64,000 nt of DNA, taken from positions 41,756-105,755 of the forward strand of contig NZ_BALE01000028.1 in the NCBI RefSeq assembly GCF_000963885.1, written 5' to 3'. The translations under genes were made by a program, and so were the position numbers. Below are positions 28,702 to 37,726 of the stretch, piece by piece; position 1 is the first letter of the stretch, and each line of letters opens with the position of its first letter. The stretch is from Tanticharoenia sakaeratensis NBRC 103193 (GTDB lineage: Bacteria; Pseudomonadota; Alphaproteobacteria; Acetobacterales; Acetobacteraceae). The notes beneath the pieces were generated by a model. The model had not been told where the DNA came from, searched no databases, and saw only the letters and a list, made by a program, of their open reading frames with translations.

Positions 28702-28707
28702 GGTCCG
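28662..28707. promoter_or_regulatory. Array of three palindromes, probable TetR operator
   Basis: Three adjacent dyads: CGGAC-TCTCG-GTCCG (28662-28676), GATAGCGCTATC (28681-28692, perfect 12 bp) and GGAC-TCATG-GTCC (28694-28706). The outer two share the same GGAC/GTCC half-sites with a five-base spacer, and their centres are 31 bp apart (about three helical turns). The right-hand copy covers the tetR start codon. Binding by the adjacent regulator is inferred. Confidence 0.65.
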
Positions 28708-28729
28708 TCATATCTGGAAGGTCGCTTTC

Positions 28730-29122
28730 ATGTCATCCACATCTGTCTTGCCCGGCTGGCTCGCCAGGGCTCTGGAGTCGCTCCAGGCCGGAGACATCGA
28801 CGGCTGGATGTCGGTTTACGCGCCGGACGCCGTTCACGAATTTCCGTTCGCCCCTGAGGGTGCCGTCCGCAGCCTCGCAGGCCACGACATCATCGCGGCG
28901 TATATGCGCGCACTTCCCGCACGTATCCGTTTCGGGTCGCTCAGCGACGTTCGCGTTCGCGAGACGCGTGACGAGGTGATCGTCGAGGCCACCGGTCATC
29001 ATCATCGCGTGTCGGACGGTGCCCCGCGGGACATCAGCTACGTATGGTTCATCACCCGGCGGGATGGTCGGGTCACGCGGATCCGCGATTACATGAACCC
29101 GTTGCAGCTCATGGCGCTTTAG
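28730..29122 (+). CDS. NTF2-like (SnoaL-type) small protein
   Basis: A 130-aa single-domain protein with the cone-shaped NTF2 fold: ALESLQAGDIDGWMSVYAPDAVHEFPF is the standard opening, and YVWFITRRDGRVTRIRDYMNP the closing strands. Such proteins are isomerases, dehydratases, or binding partners; the pocket here is lined by His (GHHHRV) but no specific activity can be read. A GGAAGG ribosome site precedes the ATG at 28730; the frame is open further upstream, antisense to tetR. It is divergent from the TetR gene. Confidence 0.82.
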   Translation: MSSTSVLPGWLARALESLQAGDIDGWMSVYAPDAVHEFPFAPEGAVRSLAGHDIIAAYMRALPARIRFGSLSDVRVRETRDEVIVEATGHHHRVSDGAPRDISYVWFITRRDGRVTRIRDYMNPLQLMAL

Positions 29123-29453
29123 CGCGCCGTCCGGTCAGGCGGATCGGCCGGATGGATGAAGATGCGCGACGAAGCGAAGAACCGAAGAACCGAGGTCTCG
29201 TCTGTGAGGCCATGAAAGCGGAACAAGGCTATCACCGGGTTGTCTTGGCAGACGCTTGCTCGCTTGGCCGAGACATGGGCCGGTCCGCCGCCACGTCGCA
29301 GGATGAGCCCTGATTCTGGCCGATGACCCATCGTCTAGGCTGTCGCACCGGCGGCGAGCCGGCTTGCCCCGAGACTGCCGCCTATCATTGCGGCCGGAAA
29401 AGACCGCTATCCCCGGCGCCTTTCCGGCTTTTGTCCGCGTGAGGCGGCTTTCT
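29123..29453. other. Gene-free stretch of about 330 bp
   Basis: It sits between the NTF2-like gene and the convergent phosphatase gene. No frame with ribosome site or motif, and no strong hairpin, was seen. Confidence 0.5.
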
Positions 29454-30152
29454 TCAGAGCGGCGCGCGCGGCAGGGGGAGTTCGTTCACGCCGACGACGC
29501 GCCAGTGGCCGTCGATGCGTTCGATGATCGAGAGCGCCAGGTTCTGGATCGAGAAGCGCAGGGCCGTGTCCGGATGGATATCGAGCGCATGGGCGAGAGC
29601 CGCGCGGATGGCGCCGCCGTGACTGACGATGACGGTGTCGGAGCCCGGGTGACGATCGGCGAGATCGTCCAGTGCGTGCGCCACGCGGGCGCAGACATCG
29701 AGCATGCTCTCGCCCTGCGGCGGACGTTCGGCGGCGGCGATCGACCAGAAACGGTGAGCGATGCGGGTCAGGCGCGCGGGCAGGTCTCCGTGCGGCAGGC
29801 CGTGCCAGTCGCCCATCGACTGCTCGGACAGGCGCGGATCGATCTCGATCGAACGCTGGCCGTATCCGGCATCGAAGATGGCTTGTGCGGTCTGGTGCGT
29901 GCGGGAGAGCGGGGACGCGTACCAGGCGGCGTCCTGCGGCAGGCGCTCCGCGATGGCTTCATAGGTCGGCCGGCTGCGAATGACGTCATCGGGGCAGATC
30001 ACGACATCCTGCGATCCGTAGACGAACTGGCGGTCCGTCGGATTCACCAGGGCATGCCGGATGAGCCAGAAGCGCGTGATGCCGCGTGGCAGGCGCGGGG
30101 CGTCGAGGAAATGTCCGTGGGGCTTGGGCGAGGGAGCGGTTGTGATGGTCAT
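29454..30152 (-). CDS. Histidine phosphatase superfamily protein
   Basis: A 232-aa phosphatase of the phosphoglycerate mutase-like branch. The catalytic motif is LIRHALVNP, an RHA variant of the usual RHG, with the phosphohistidine at His33. The second pocket is ASPLSRTHQTAQ, the acid residue is in RLSEQSMGDWHG, and the second His is in VIVSHGGAIR. CobC and general sugar-phosphate phosphatases have this layout; substrate cannot be read. It follows the PLP-enzyme gene by only 3 bp, so the two are one unit and may act in one pathway. Confidence 0.88.
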   Translation of the reverse strand: MTITTAPSPKPHGHFLDAPRLPRGITRFWLIRHALVNPTDRQFVYGSQDVVICPDDVIRSRPTYEAIAERLPQDAAWYASPLSRTHQTAQAIFDAGYGQRSIEIDPRLSEQSMGDWHGLPHGDLPARLTRIAHRFWSIAAAERPPQGESMLDVCARVAHALDDLADRHPGSDTVIVSHGGAIRAALAHALDIHPDTALRFSIQNLALSIIERIDGHWRVVGVNELPLPRAPL

Positions 30153-30155
30153 GAC

Positions 30156-32273
30156 TCAGTTATAGGTGGGTTTGGGATCATGGTGGCTGATCGTATCCCG
30201 GTGCTTCAGGATCAGGGAGATCTTGTCGAGCACATGCAGGGCGTCCCGGATTTCCCGTGCGATGCGGTGTTCGTGGCCGATGCCGTCATGGGAGGGTTCG
30301 CCGGAGACCAGGCGCGCACCCGCCGAAAGGCGCAGGGCGCCTGCAATGCGATCGGGCGTCGGGCAGTCAGGATGAATGACGGGTACCGGCTGGCCGATGT
30401 GGCACAGCGTGGCTGCCAGGGCGCGTTCCGCCGCCGTGGCGGTCGCGGGCAGGACGCCCGACAGGTCGGCATTGAGCCAGTGATATAGGTTGCGCGTGTC
30501 CAGCAGCGCGAGAGGCGCGGTCCCGCCGCGTGCCCGGACCAGAAATGACAGGATCGTGGGCACGGTGTCCCAGTCTGGACCACTGTCCGAAAGTCGGGGC
30601 CGGTCGAGCGGAAAGACCGGCAGCAGGTCGAGATCCGGATGGGCCTCGATCGCGCCGCGCAGCGCGCTGGTGAAGCGCGTGAGCGTCGCATGGGTGTCGC
30701 GCCGGGCGAGAAGCGCGTCCATCTCGGCAAGGCTTGCATGCCAGCGCAGGGCGAGGCCGGTATTCGCCCCGTTGCCGAGGACCGGGATGTCCAGACGCGG
30801 CCACTCGGATGCATTGGCGTAATCGCGCAAGCCCGCGGGCAGGACGGCATGGGGCAGGCTGTCCGCCGTCTCGGGCGGCAGGAGCACGGCGCCGCAGAAG
30901 GGCGGACCGGTGAAAAACTTCGATCCGGTGATGAGCGCCATGGCGCCGTTGCGAACTGCCTGTCCCAGGCGCGCGGGAATGATCCGGGCCTGACAGGCGT
31001 CGATGACGATATCGATATGGGGCGAGAGTTCGCGGACGAGACGTGCGACCGCGTCGTTCGACGGGCCGATGAGTCCGGTTTTCGACATGTCGAGCACATG
31101 CAGCAGGACATGCTGGCCTTGCGCTGCGGCGGCGCGGGCTGTCTCCAGACATTCCGCATCGATCGCATCCGGTGTCCGGACGGTACCGTCGGGCGTGCGG
31201 AGCGGGATGCCGATGAGCACGGTCTCGCTCGGGAAGCCCGCGATCGGCATGCCCTTGGCGACGCGGGCATCGGACGCCGTGTCGCCTGCGAAATGCCGCC
31301 CTTCGGCAGCGAGCGGCACGCCGCTGCCGGTCTCGTCAGGCGCGATTACGATATTGGCGATCGGGCGCGGTGCGCGTGAGCCGGCATTGCGATGGGCATG
31401 ATCGATGGCGATTGCAAGCGCTGCGAGTTCGCAATCGGTGCCGGACGCGCAGAGCAGGACCTGGGCCGGAGCGTCGAGGTGATAGGCGCGCGCGATCCGC
31501 GTGCGGGCGTCGGTCAGAATGGACGTGGCGGCCGCATGTGTCGCGGGAACCGGATCATGGCCTTCAGCCCAGGCGTCGATTACGGCGTCGATCAGGGTGC
31601 GGCGCGCGGCCTCGGCACCGGCAAAGCCGCGTTCCGAAACCGATGATGCGGTCGTGGAGGCGAAGGTGATGGCCCAGGGGCGCGGACGATGGGAACACCC
31701 GTAGCGGTTCAGGCCTGTTTCGGGATCATTCGCAAGCCGGGCGTCTCCGCCTTCGGCCATCAGCCACTCGGCAGGCGCGAGCGCCGGCCAGATCGTCGCA
31801 AGCGTCTCGGCCGCGTGTGCAAAATCGGGAGAGCCAAGGCTGGTGGGAACCATCTGGGCAAGATCCGGCCAGACCCGTGCCAGCGCCTCGGCCTGCGGTG
31901 GGTTGTCGGCAAAGGGTGCGAGCCATCCCGGCATGGGGGAGCGGTTGCATCCGGTGTGTTCAAGGCGGTGAAAGAGGGCCGCGATGCGCGCCGAGGCAAA
32001 GAGAGCGGCGGCGGTTCTGCTCGCGGACGGTCTGGCGACACTGCTGCCATGGAGGAGGCGGTGGAGTTCGATGGCCTGCCGGATCAGCGTCGCGGTATGG
32101 GGAGTATCGTGACGGGGATCGAACGGGTGCCCGAGAATGACGGCGGCTTCGGTGACGCGGAACGGTGCGCCGAGATCCGGATCGAGCCGGATGGCGAGGG
32201 GAGACGCGATCGCACTCAGATCGGGGCGGTGGAGGGTTGCGATCAGGTCGGCGGTCAGGTTGTCGGCGAGCAC
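30156..32273 (-). CDS. 705-aa PLP-dependent (fold type I) enzyme of unknown function
   Basis: A large protein with a central aminotransferase-like domain. Residues 270-290 (LLCASGTDCELAALAI) match the phosphate-cup loop, Asp426 in IVIDACQAR would contact the PLP ring nitrogen, and Lys452 in ITGSKFFTGPPFCGAVLLP would bind the cofactor. About 240 residues precede this domain and match nothing I know, and the C-terminal 130 residues are also extra, so it is far larger than the 380-420 aa of class V aminotransferases. No signal peptide. Coupled to a histidine phosphatase gene downstream (3-bp gap) and divergent from the dTDP-rhamnose operon. I do not assign a reaction. Confidence 0.75.
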   Translation of the reverse strand: MLADNLTADLIATLHRPDLSAIASPLAIRLDPDLGAPFRVTEAAVILGHPFDPRHDTPHTATLIRQAIELHRLLHGSSVARPSASRTAAALFASARIAALFHRLEHTGCNRSPMPGWLAPFADNPPQAEALARVWPDLAQMVPTSLGSPDFAHAAETLATIWPALAPAEWLMAEGGDARLANDPETGLNRYGCSHRPRPWAITFASTTASSVSERGFAGAEAARRTLIDAVIDAWAEGHDPVPATHAAATSILTDARTRIARAYHLDAPAQVLLCASGTDCELAALAIAIDHAHRNAGSRAPRPIANIVIAPDETGSGVPLAAEGRHFAGDTASDARVAKGMPIAGFPSETVLIGIPLRTPDGTVRTPDAIDAECLETARAAAAQGQHVLLHVLDMSKTGLIGPSNDAVARLVRELSPHIDIVIDACQARIIPARLGQAVRNGAMALITGSKFFTGPPFCGAVLLPPETADSLPHAVLPAGLRDYANASEWPRLDIPVLGNGANTGLALRWHASLAEMDALLARRDTHATLTRFTSALRGAIEAHPDLDLLPVFPLDRPRLSDSGPDWDTVPTILSFLVRARGGTAPLALLDTRNLYHWLNADLSGVLPATATAAERALAATLCHIGQPVPVIHPDCPTPDRIAGALRLSAGARLVSGEPSHDGIGHEHRIAREIRDALHVLDKISLILKHRDTISHHDPKPTYN

Positions 32274-32473
32274 CGGGCTTGCGTCTCCAAGGCGGGTAAT
32301 CCGGCAAGGCTTAAAGGATCAGGGTGGAACTGGCGAGACTTGCCGTCCGGGAGCTGTTACGGGACTGAATTCACGGTGGTTGCCGGAGCGTGAAAACCCC
32401 TTAAGATACGGCCCCGATCTGGTGAGCGACCGGCAAGTGGCGTCGGTTCTCAGTTCGAATCGAGGTGTGTTCG

Positions 32474-33526
32474 ATGCGTATTCTTCTGACCGGCGGTTGC
32501 GGTTTCATCGGTTCGGCTGTGGTGCGCCACCTGATCCGGCACACGGAGCATAGTGTTCTCAACGTGGATTGCATGACCTATGCCGCGTCCGAGGACGTCG
32601 TGGCCGAGGTTGCGCAGGATGGGCGATATGCTTTCGCACGCGCGAACATCGTCAACGGCGCCGAGCTTGCGCGCCTGTTCGACGAGTACAAGCCGGATGC
32701 CGTGATGCATCTGGCGGCCGAGAGCCACGTGGACCGGTCCATCGACGGTCCGGGCGTGTTCGTGCAGACCAACGTGGTCGGCACGTATGCGCTGCTTGAA
32801 GCCGCGCGGAAATACTGGCAGGGCCTGCCGCGGGAAGCGCAGTCCGCGTTTCGTTTCCATCACATCTCGACGGACGAGGTGTTCGGCCATCTCGAGCCGT
32901 CCGATCCGCCGTTCACCGAAACCACCCCGTATGATCCGCGCAGCCCGTATTCGGCGTCCAAGGCGGCCTCCGACCATCTGGTGCGCGCATGGTATCACAC
33001 CTACGGCCTGCCGACATTCGTGACGAACACGACCAACAACTACGGTTTCTGGCATTTCCCCGAGAAGCTGATCCCGCTGGTCACGATCAACGCCATCGAA
33101 GGCCGCGACCTGCCGGTCTACGGCAAGGGGGACAACGTCCGCGACTGGCTGTTCGTGGCCGACCATGCGGAGGCGCTGGTGCTGGCGGTCGAACGGGGCG
33201 AGCCGGGCGAGACCTATGCCATCGGCGCGCGACAGCCGCGCCGGAACATCGATGTGGTCAAGGCGATCTGCAGCACGCTCGACGAACTCGTGCCGGATGC
33301 GGCCGGACCGCGCGAGCGTCTCATCAAGTACGTGTCGGATCGTCCGGGTCATGATTTCCGGTACGAGATCGATCCGAGCCATGCGGAATCCGCGCTCGAC
33401 TGGAAGGCAAAGCACGACTTCGAGACCGGCATCCGCCGGACGGTCCAGTGGTATCTCGACAACCGTGCATGGTGGGAAGGGATCCGGGCCAAGCGGTATA
33501 CCGGACAGCGGCTCGGCCAGGGCTGA
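32474..33526 (+). CDS. rfbB: dTDP-glucose 4,6-dehydratase
   Basis: A 350-aa extended SDR, step 2 of dTDP-L-rhamnose synthesis. It has GGCGFIGSAVVRHL, the AAESHVDRSIDGP motif, the catalytic STDEVFGHL (Thr-Asp-Glu triad), and YSASKAASDHLV (YxxxK). The substrate-specific TNNYGFWHFPEKLIPL follows. I start at the ATG at 32474, which follows a GAGGTG ribosome site; a GTG three codons upstream is in frame. First gene of rfbB-rfbA-rfbC-rfbD, with a 200-bp promoter region shared with the divergent PLP-enzyme gene. Confidence 0.95.
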   Translation: MRILLTGGCGFIGSAVVRHLIRHTEHSVLNVDCMTYAASEDVVAEVAQDGRYAFARANIVNGAELARLFDEYKPDAVMHLAAESHVDRSIDGPGVFVQTNVVGTYALLEAARKYWQGLPREAQSAFRFHHISTDEVFGHLEPSDPPFTETTPYDPRSPYSASKAASDHLVRAWYHTYGLPTFVTNTTNNYGFWHFPEKLIPLVTINAIEGRDLPVYGKGDNVRDWLFVADHAEALVLAVERGEPGETYAIGARQPRRNIDVVKAICSTLDELVPDAAGPRERLIKYVSDRPGHDFRYEIDPSHAESALDWKAKHDFETGIRRTVQWYLDNRAWWEGIRAKRYTGQRLGQG

Positions 33527-33639
33527 GATTTCCTTGCGGGAAAACAGGGTCGCCCAAGGCACCCTCAGTAACGTGACCACACGGTTCCGGGCGAGCGAGC
33601 ATGGCCCGGCCGATTACAGTCGAAGGACGCCGAGCGCAC

Positions 33640-34545
33640 ATGACGACGAAGCACGTTGAAACCGCGATGAAGGGAATCATTCTCGCGGGCGGATCCGGAA
33701 CCCGGCTCTATCCCATGACGCTGGCGGCCTCGAAGCAGCTTCTGCCGGTCTACGACAAGCCGATGATCTACTACCCGCTGTCCACGCTGATGCTGGCGGG
33801 GATCCGCGATATCATGATCATCACGACGCCGCATGACCTGCCGCATTTCCAGCGGCTGCTGGGCGATGGAACCCAGTTCGGCGTGAAGTTCACCTATCGC
33901 GAGCAGCCATCGCCCGACGGCTTGGCGCAGGCGTTCCTGATCGCCGGCGACTGGCTGGAGGGTCAGCCCTGCGCGCTGGCGCTCGGCGACAACCTGATCT
34001 TCGCCGATCATCTCGGCGTCCTGCTCCGGGCCGCATCGTCCCGGCCGCAGGGAGCGACGGTGTTCGCCTATCAGGTGCGCGATCCGGAGCGTTATGGCGT
34101 CGTCATGTTCGACGAGACGGGCCGTGCTCTGGAAGTCGAGGAAAAGCCCGTGGAGCCGCGCTCGAACTGGGCGATCACCGGGCTGTATTTCTATGACTCG
34201 CGCGTTCTCGAATTCGCCAAGCGCGTGAAACCGAGTCCACGTGGGGAGCTTGAGATCACCGATCTCAATCGCATGTATCTTCAGGAAGGCTCGCTTCAGG
34301 TGGACAAGCTGGGTCGCGGTTGCGCCTGGCTGGATGCGGGCATGCCCGACAGCCTGATGCAGGCCGGGACGTTCGTGCAGACGATCCAGTCCCGCCAGGG
34401 GCTTCTGGTCGGCTCGCCGGAAGAGGTGGCCTTCCGGATGCAGTTCATTGACGAGGACCAGCTCCGCGCGCTGGCCAGCAAGATGGCCAAGACCGATCTG
34501 GGCCGTGCACTGATGGAACTGGCCGACCACGGTCTGCACACCTGA
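33640..34545 (+). CDS. rfbA: Glucose-1-phosphate thymidylyltransferase
   Basis: A 301-aa nucleotidyltransferase making dTDP-glucose from glucose-1-phosphate and dTTP, the first rhamnose step. It shows [33 protein letters not shown], the metal-site ALGDNLIF and the [21 protein letters not shown] segment. Three ATG codons are possible (33601, 33640, 33667); I take 33640 for a GAAGGACG site upstream, though the 33667 start would align best with homologues. It lies 113 bp after rfbB. Confidence 0.94.
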   Translation: MTTKHVETAMKGIILAGGSGTRLYPMTLAASKQLLPVYDKPMIYYPLSTLMLAGIRDIMIITTPHDLPHFQRLLGDGTQFGVKFTYREQPSPDGLAQAFLIAGDWLEGQPCALALGDNLIFADHLGVLLRAASSRPQGATVFAYQVRDPERYGVVMFDETGRALEVEEKPVEPRSNWAITGLYFYDSRVLEFAKRVKPSPRGELEITDLNRMYLQEGSLQVDKLGRGCAWLDAGMPDSLMQAGTFVQTIQSRQGLLVGSPEEVAFRMQFIDEDQLRALASKMAKTDLGRALMELADHGLHT

Positions 34546-34581
34546 CGCAGGCCGATCGGCGCGAGACAACAAAAAGGCGGT

Positions 34582-35142
34582 ATGATGAAGGTCGAACGGC
34601 TGGATATTCCCGAGGTTATTCTGGTGACGCCGTCGCGTTTCACCGATAACCGGGGTTTCTTCTCGGAAACCTACAATTACGACAGCATGCGCAAGGCGGG
34701 GATCGAACCTGCGTTCGTGCAGGACAACCAGTCCCTGTCTGTTGCGAAGGGCGTCGTGCGCGGCCTTCACTGCCAGGTTGCGCCGAAGGTTCAGGGCAAG
34801 CTCGTTCGCTGCACGCGTGGCGCGATCTGGGATGTCGCGGTCGATGCACGCACCGGCTCGCCGACCTACGGCAAGTGGGTGGCGGCCGAGCTGTCGGAAG
34901 AAAACTGGTCGCAGCTCTGGGTGCCGCCGGGTTTCCTGCACGGGTTCGTGACGCTGACGGAGAACGCCGAGGTGCAATACAAATGCACCGATGTGTATGA
35001 CAAGGCGTCCGAGCGCGCCGTGATCTGGAACTGTCCGGAAATCGGCATCAAATGGCCGATCGCCGAAAACGAAGCCGTCCTGTCGGACAAGGACAAGGTG
35101 GCGCCGCATTTCTCCGAAGCGCGCGGCTGGTTCAGCTATTGA
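34582..35142 (+). CDS. rfbC: dTDP-4-dehydrorhamnose 3,5-epimerase
   Basis: A 186-aa cupin-fold epimerase, third step of the pathway. Typical motifs are DNRGFFSETYN, FVQDNQSLS, the catalytic His in VRGLHCQ, GAIWDVAVDAR and VPPGFLHGFVTL, with the second acid/base Tyr in VQYKCTDVYD. Full length. It follows rfbA by 36 bp and precedes rfbD by 14 bp. Confidence 0.96.
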   Translation: MMKVERLDIPEVILVTPSRFTDNRGFFSETYNYDSMRKAGIEPAFVQDNQSLSVAKGVVRGLHCQVAPKVQGKLVRCTRGAIWDVAVDARTGSPTYGKWVAAELSEENWSQLWVPPGFLHGFVTLTENAEVQYKCTDVYDKASERAVIWNCPEIGIKWPIAENEAVLSDKDKVAPHFSEARGWFSY

Positions 35143-35156
35143 GCGAGGATACGGTC

Positions 35157-36044
35157 ATGGGTCCGATACTGGTTACAGGCGGCACCGGCCAGCTGGCCAC
35201 GTCACTGGCGAATCTGGGCGGCGCCCGGGTCGTGCGGGTCGGTCGGCCCGAATTCGATCTGGCGGAGCCGGATACCATTGCGGCCGTCATGAAGAAGATC
35301 CGCCCGGCTGTCGTGGTCAACGCGGCGGCTTGGACGGCGGTCGATCTGGCTGAGCAGGAAATTGCAGGTGCGGAAGCCGCCAACCGCGACGGGCCCGAGG
35401 CACTGGCGAAGGCGTGCGCGCAGGCGGGCATACCGCTGATTCACGTCTCGACGGATTACGTGTTCTCGGGCGATGCGGGGCGCCCCTATGTCGAAAGCGA
35501 TCCCGTCACGCCGGAGACGGTCTATGGCCGGACCAAGGCTGAAGGCGAGCAGGCGGTTCTGGCCGCCAATCCGAAGACGGTCGTCCTGCGCACGGCATGG
35601 GTCTATTCCGCGCATGGCAAGAACTTCGTTCGCACCATGATCAACGCGGGCGCCAAGAACCCCGCATTGCGCGTGGTCGGCGACCAGCATGGCAATCCGA
35701 CGAGTTCGGACGATCTGGCGACGGCGATCGTCGCCATCATCGGCCGGATCGAGGAGACAGGCTGGCGGGACGAATACGCCGGCATTTTCCATGCCGCGGG
35801 CACGGGCGACGCCACCTGGCATGGTCTTGCCGTCGAAGCTCTGCAGCAGGCGCAGCGTCATGGACAGGCCATGCCCGACGTGACGGCGATCGCGACGACG
35901 GACTGGCCGACGCCGGCAAAGCGGCCGCAGGATTCACGCCTGGATTCGAGCAAGCTCGAACACGTGTTCGGCGTGGTTCTGCCACACTGGCGTGACAGCG
36001 TCGAAAAGACGGTGGCGCGTCTGTTCGGCAAGGACGCCGGCTGA
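35157..36044 (+). CDS. rfbD: dTDP-4-dehydrorhamnose reductase
   Basis: A 295-aa SDR-fold reductase completing dTDP-L-rhamnose with NAD(P)H. It has TGGTGQLATSL, VVNAAAWTAVDLAE, the STDYVFSGD active-site strand, and YGRTKAEGE (YxxxK). The C-terminal half carries the substrate-binding region ending in LDSSKLE. The frame is open upstream inside rfbC; the ATG at 35157 has a GCGAGGAT ribosome site and starts right at the first strand. Confidence 0.95.
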   Translation: MGPILVTGGTGQLATSLANLGGARVVRVGRPEFDLAEPDTIAAVMKKIRPAVVVNAAAWTAVDLAEQEIAGAEAANRDGPEALAKACAQAGIPLIHVSTDYVFSGDAGRPYVESDPVTPETVYGRTKAEGEQAVLAANPKTVVLRTAWVYSAHGKNFVRTMINAGAKNPALRVVGDQHGNPTSSDDLATAIVAIIGRIEETGWRDEYAGIFHAAGTGDATWHGLAVEALQQAQRHGQAMPDVTAIATTDWPTPAKRPQDSRLDSSKLEHVFGVVLPHWRDSVEKTVARLFGKDAG

Positions 36045-36077
36045 GACCTGACGGCCACCTCATTGCGCGAGGGAAAC

Positions 36078-37082
36078 GTGATCGGAGCGGTCGTACAGGA
36101 TCGGAAGGCCAGTGCACGATGGCAGCCGCGCATGGTCGGAGGTTCCGATCACGCGGCAGCCGGAGACCGATCGCAAACCGTTGCGATCCTTCTGTCCGTC
36201 TATAATGGCGAAGCCTACCTCAATCAGCAGCTCGACAGTTTCCTGGGCCAGACACACGACGACTGGATCCTGTACTGGCGTGACGACGGCTCGACCGATG
36301 CGTCCCGCGCGATCATGCTCTCGTTCGAGGCCAATCGCGGGCGCGGTCGATGCGTGGAAGTGACGTCCATCGAGGGGCGCCTCGGAATTGCGGGCTCCTA
36401 CTGGCTGTTGCTGTCGGAAATTCCCGAATATCAGGCAATCGCCTTTTCCGACCAGGATGATGTCTGGCTGCCGGAGAAACTGGCCTGGGGGGTGGCTGCC
36501 CTGCGCGCACGGGGCCGGAGACCGGCGCTCTATTGCGCGCGCCAGTATCTGACGGATTCCGATCTGCGGGTAACGGGCCGTTCGCAGCCGCTGCATCATG
36601 CGCCGAGCTTTCTTTCGGCACTGACGCAGAATGTCGCGACCGGGCATACGATCATGCTGAATTCGCAGGCGCATGCGGCCTTGCGCGAATTCGCGCCGCC
36701 CGCGTCGGTTCTGCATGACTGGTGGTCGTATCTCGTCGTTTCCGGGGCGGGCGGCGACGTCATATTCGACGATCGCTGCGTGACGTATTACCGGCAGCAC
36801 AGGCGCAATGCGATTGGTGCGCGCTCGTCTCTCGTCCTGCGGGGCCTTGCGGCACTGCAGCGTGGTCCGCGGGTGTTCATGACGATTTTCGCGGCCAACG
36901 TGGCACGGCTTTCCAGCCGGCCGGAACGCCTGAGCGTGGATAACCGTGCGGTGCTGCGTCGCCTGGCACAGGCGCTCCGGGCCGGGCGCCTGTCGCGACT
37001 GAAGCTTCTGCGGGCGTTACCGGGCATGGTGCGTCAGTCGGCATGGGAGACGCTGATTTTCCGCCTGTGGTTCCTGCGCTGA
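36078..37082 (+). CDS. Family 2 glycosyltransferase, probable rhamnosyltransferase
   Basis: A 334-aa GT-A fold transferase. After about 35 residues it enters AILLSVYNGEAYLNQQLDSFLGQTHDDW, with the RDDGSTD loop, the DxD-type FSDQDDVWLPEKL motif, and an acceptor-region DWWSYLVVSG. The FSDQDDVWLP version is common in rhamnosyltransferases of O-antigen and exopolysaccharide loci, which fits its place right after rfbD. I take the GTG at 36078, preceded by GAGGGA; a TTG at 36063 is also in frame. It probably adds rhamnose to a surface glycan. Confidence 0.85.
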   Translation: MIGAVVQDRKASARWQPRMVGGSDHAAAGDRSQTVAILLSVYNGEAYLNQQLDSFLGQTHDDWILYWRDDGSTDASRAIMLSFEANRGRGRCVEVTSIEGRLGIAGSYWLLLSEIPEYQAIAFSDQDDVWLPEKLAWGVAALRARGRRPALYCARQYLTDSDLRVTGRSQPLHHAPSFLSALTQNVATGHTIMLNSQAHAALREFAPPASVLHDWWSYLVVSGAGGDVIFDDRCVTYYRQHRRNAIGARSSLVLRGLAALQRGPRVFMTIFAANVARLSSRPERLSVDNRAVLRRLAQALRAGRLSRLKLLRALPGMVRQSAWETLIFRLWFLR

Positions 37083-37191
37083 CACGAGCCGACGGTCGCT
37101 GCCACCTAAGGTGCTGAACCGCCGGGACAGGAACCCCCGTGTTCTTTCGCTGTTGTTCTCCCTGAACAGGACAGACAGCGGAGAAGAGGGC

Positions 37192-37713
37192 ATGCGTCAG
37201 CTATTGGCCGGAATTGCCTTGGGGCTTTTGACATTCGGCGCGCACGGCGCGATGGCCCAGGATGATCCCAAGGATCCGCCGACGGCATATTACTGGCACA
37301 ATTGGGCGGACAGCCATGGTGTCAGCCACATGACGAAATGCCCGTTTCACAAATATACGCTGAAGACCATGAACAAGCCGGCGGCGCCGCAATGGTCCGA
37401 CCCGCAGCCCAAGGGCGTGGCGCAGGTCATCTCGACCGTGCAGCCCGATCACTGGAACGGTGCGTGGCATCCCGATCCGAAGGTGCAATGGATCATTCCG
37501 TTGAAGGGCACGTGGTTCGTGCAGGCGATGGACGGCACCCGCGTGGAAATGGGTCCCGGAGACGTATCGCTGGGCGAGGACCAGCGCACAACGCCTGATG
37601 CGCAAGGGCACAAGGGACATCTTGCGGGCAACGTGACGTCAGGCCCGGTCACGCTGATGGTCATTCAGTTGGCGGAGGCACCGACCGTCGATCAGCCCTG
37701 CCGGTTCAAGTAA
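37192..37713 (+). CDS. Exported cupin-domain protein
   Basis: A 173-aa protein with a Sec signal peptide (MRQ, a hydrophobic core, GAMAQ/D cleavage near 22) and a GAAGAGGG ribosome site. The mature part is a single cupin barrel: an HPDPKVQWIIPLKGTWFVQAMDGTRVEMGPGDVSLGEDQRT-like stretch (about 95-145) gives the two cupin motifs, though the usual metal-binding His pair is only partly kept. A periplasmic binding, sensing or isomerase role is possible; none is shown. The VOC gene follows 13 bp later, so they form an operon. Confidence 0.78.
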   Translation: MRQLLAGIALGLLTFGAHGAMAQDDPKDPPTAYYWHNWADSHGVSHMTKCPFHKYTLKTMNKPAAPQWSDPQPKGVAQVISTVQPDHWNGAWHPDPKVQWIIPLKGTWFVQAMDGTRVEMGPGDVSLGEDQRTTPDAQGHKGHLAGNVTSGPVTLMVIQLAEAPTVDQPCRFK

Positions 37714-37726
37714 GAGGAGGCATCCG

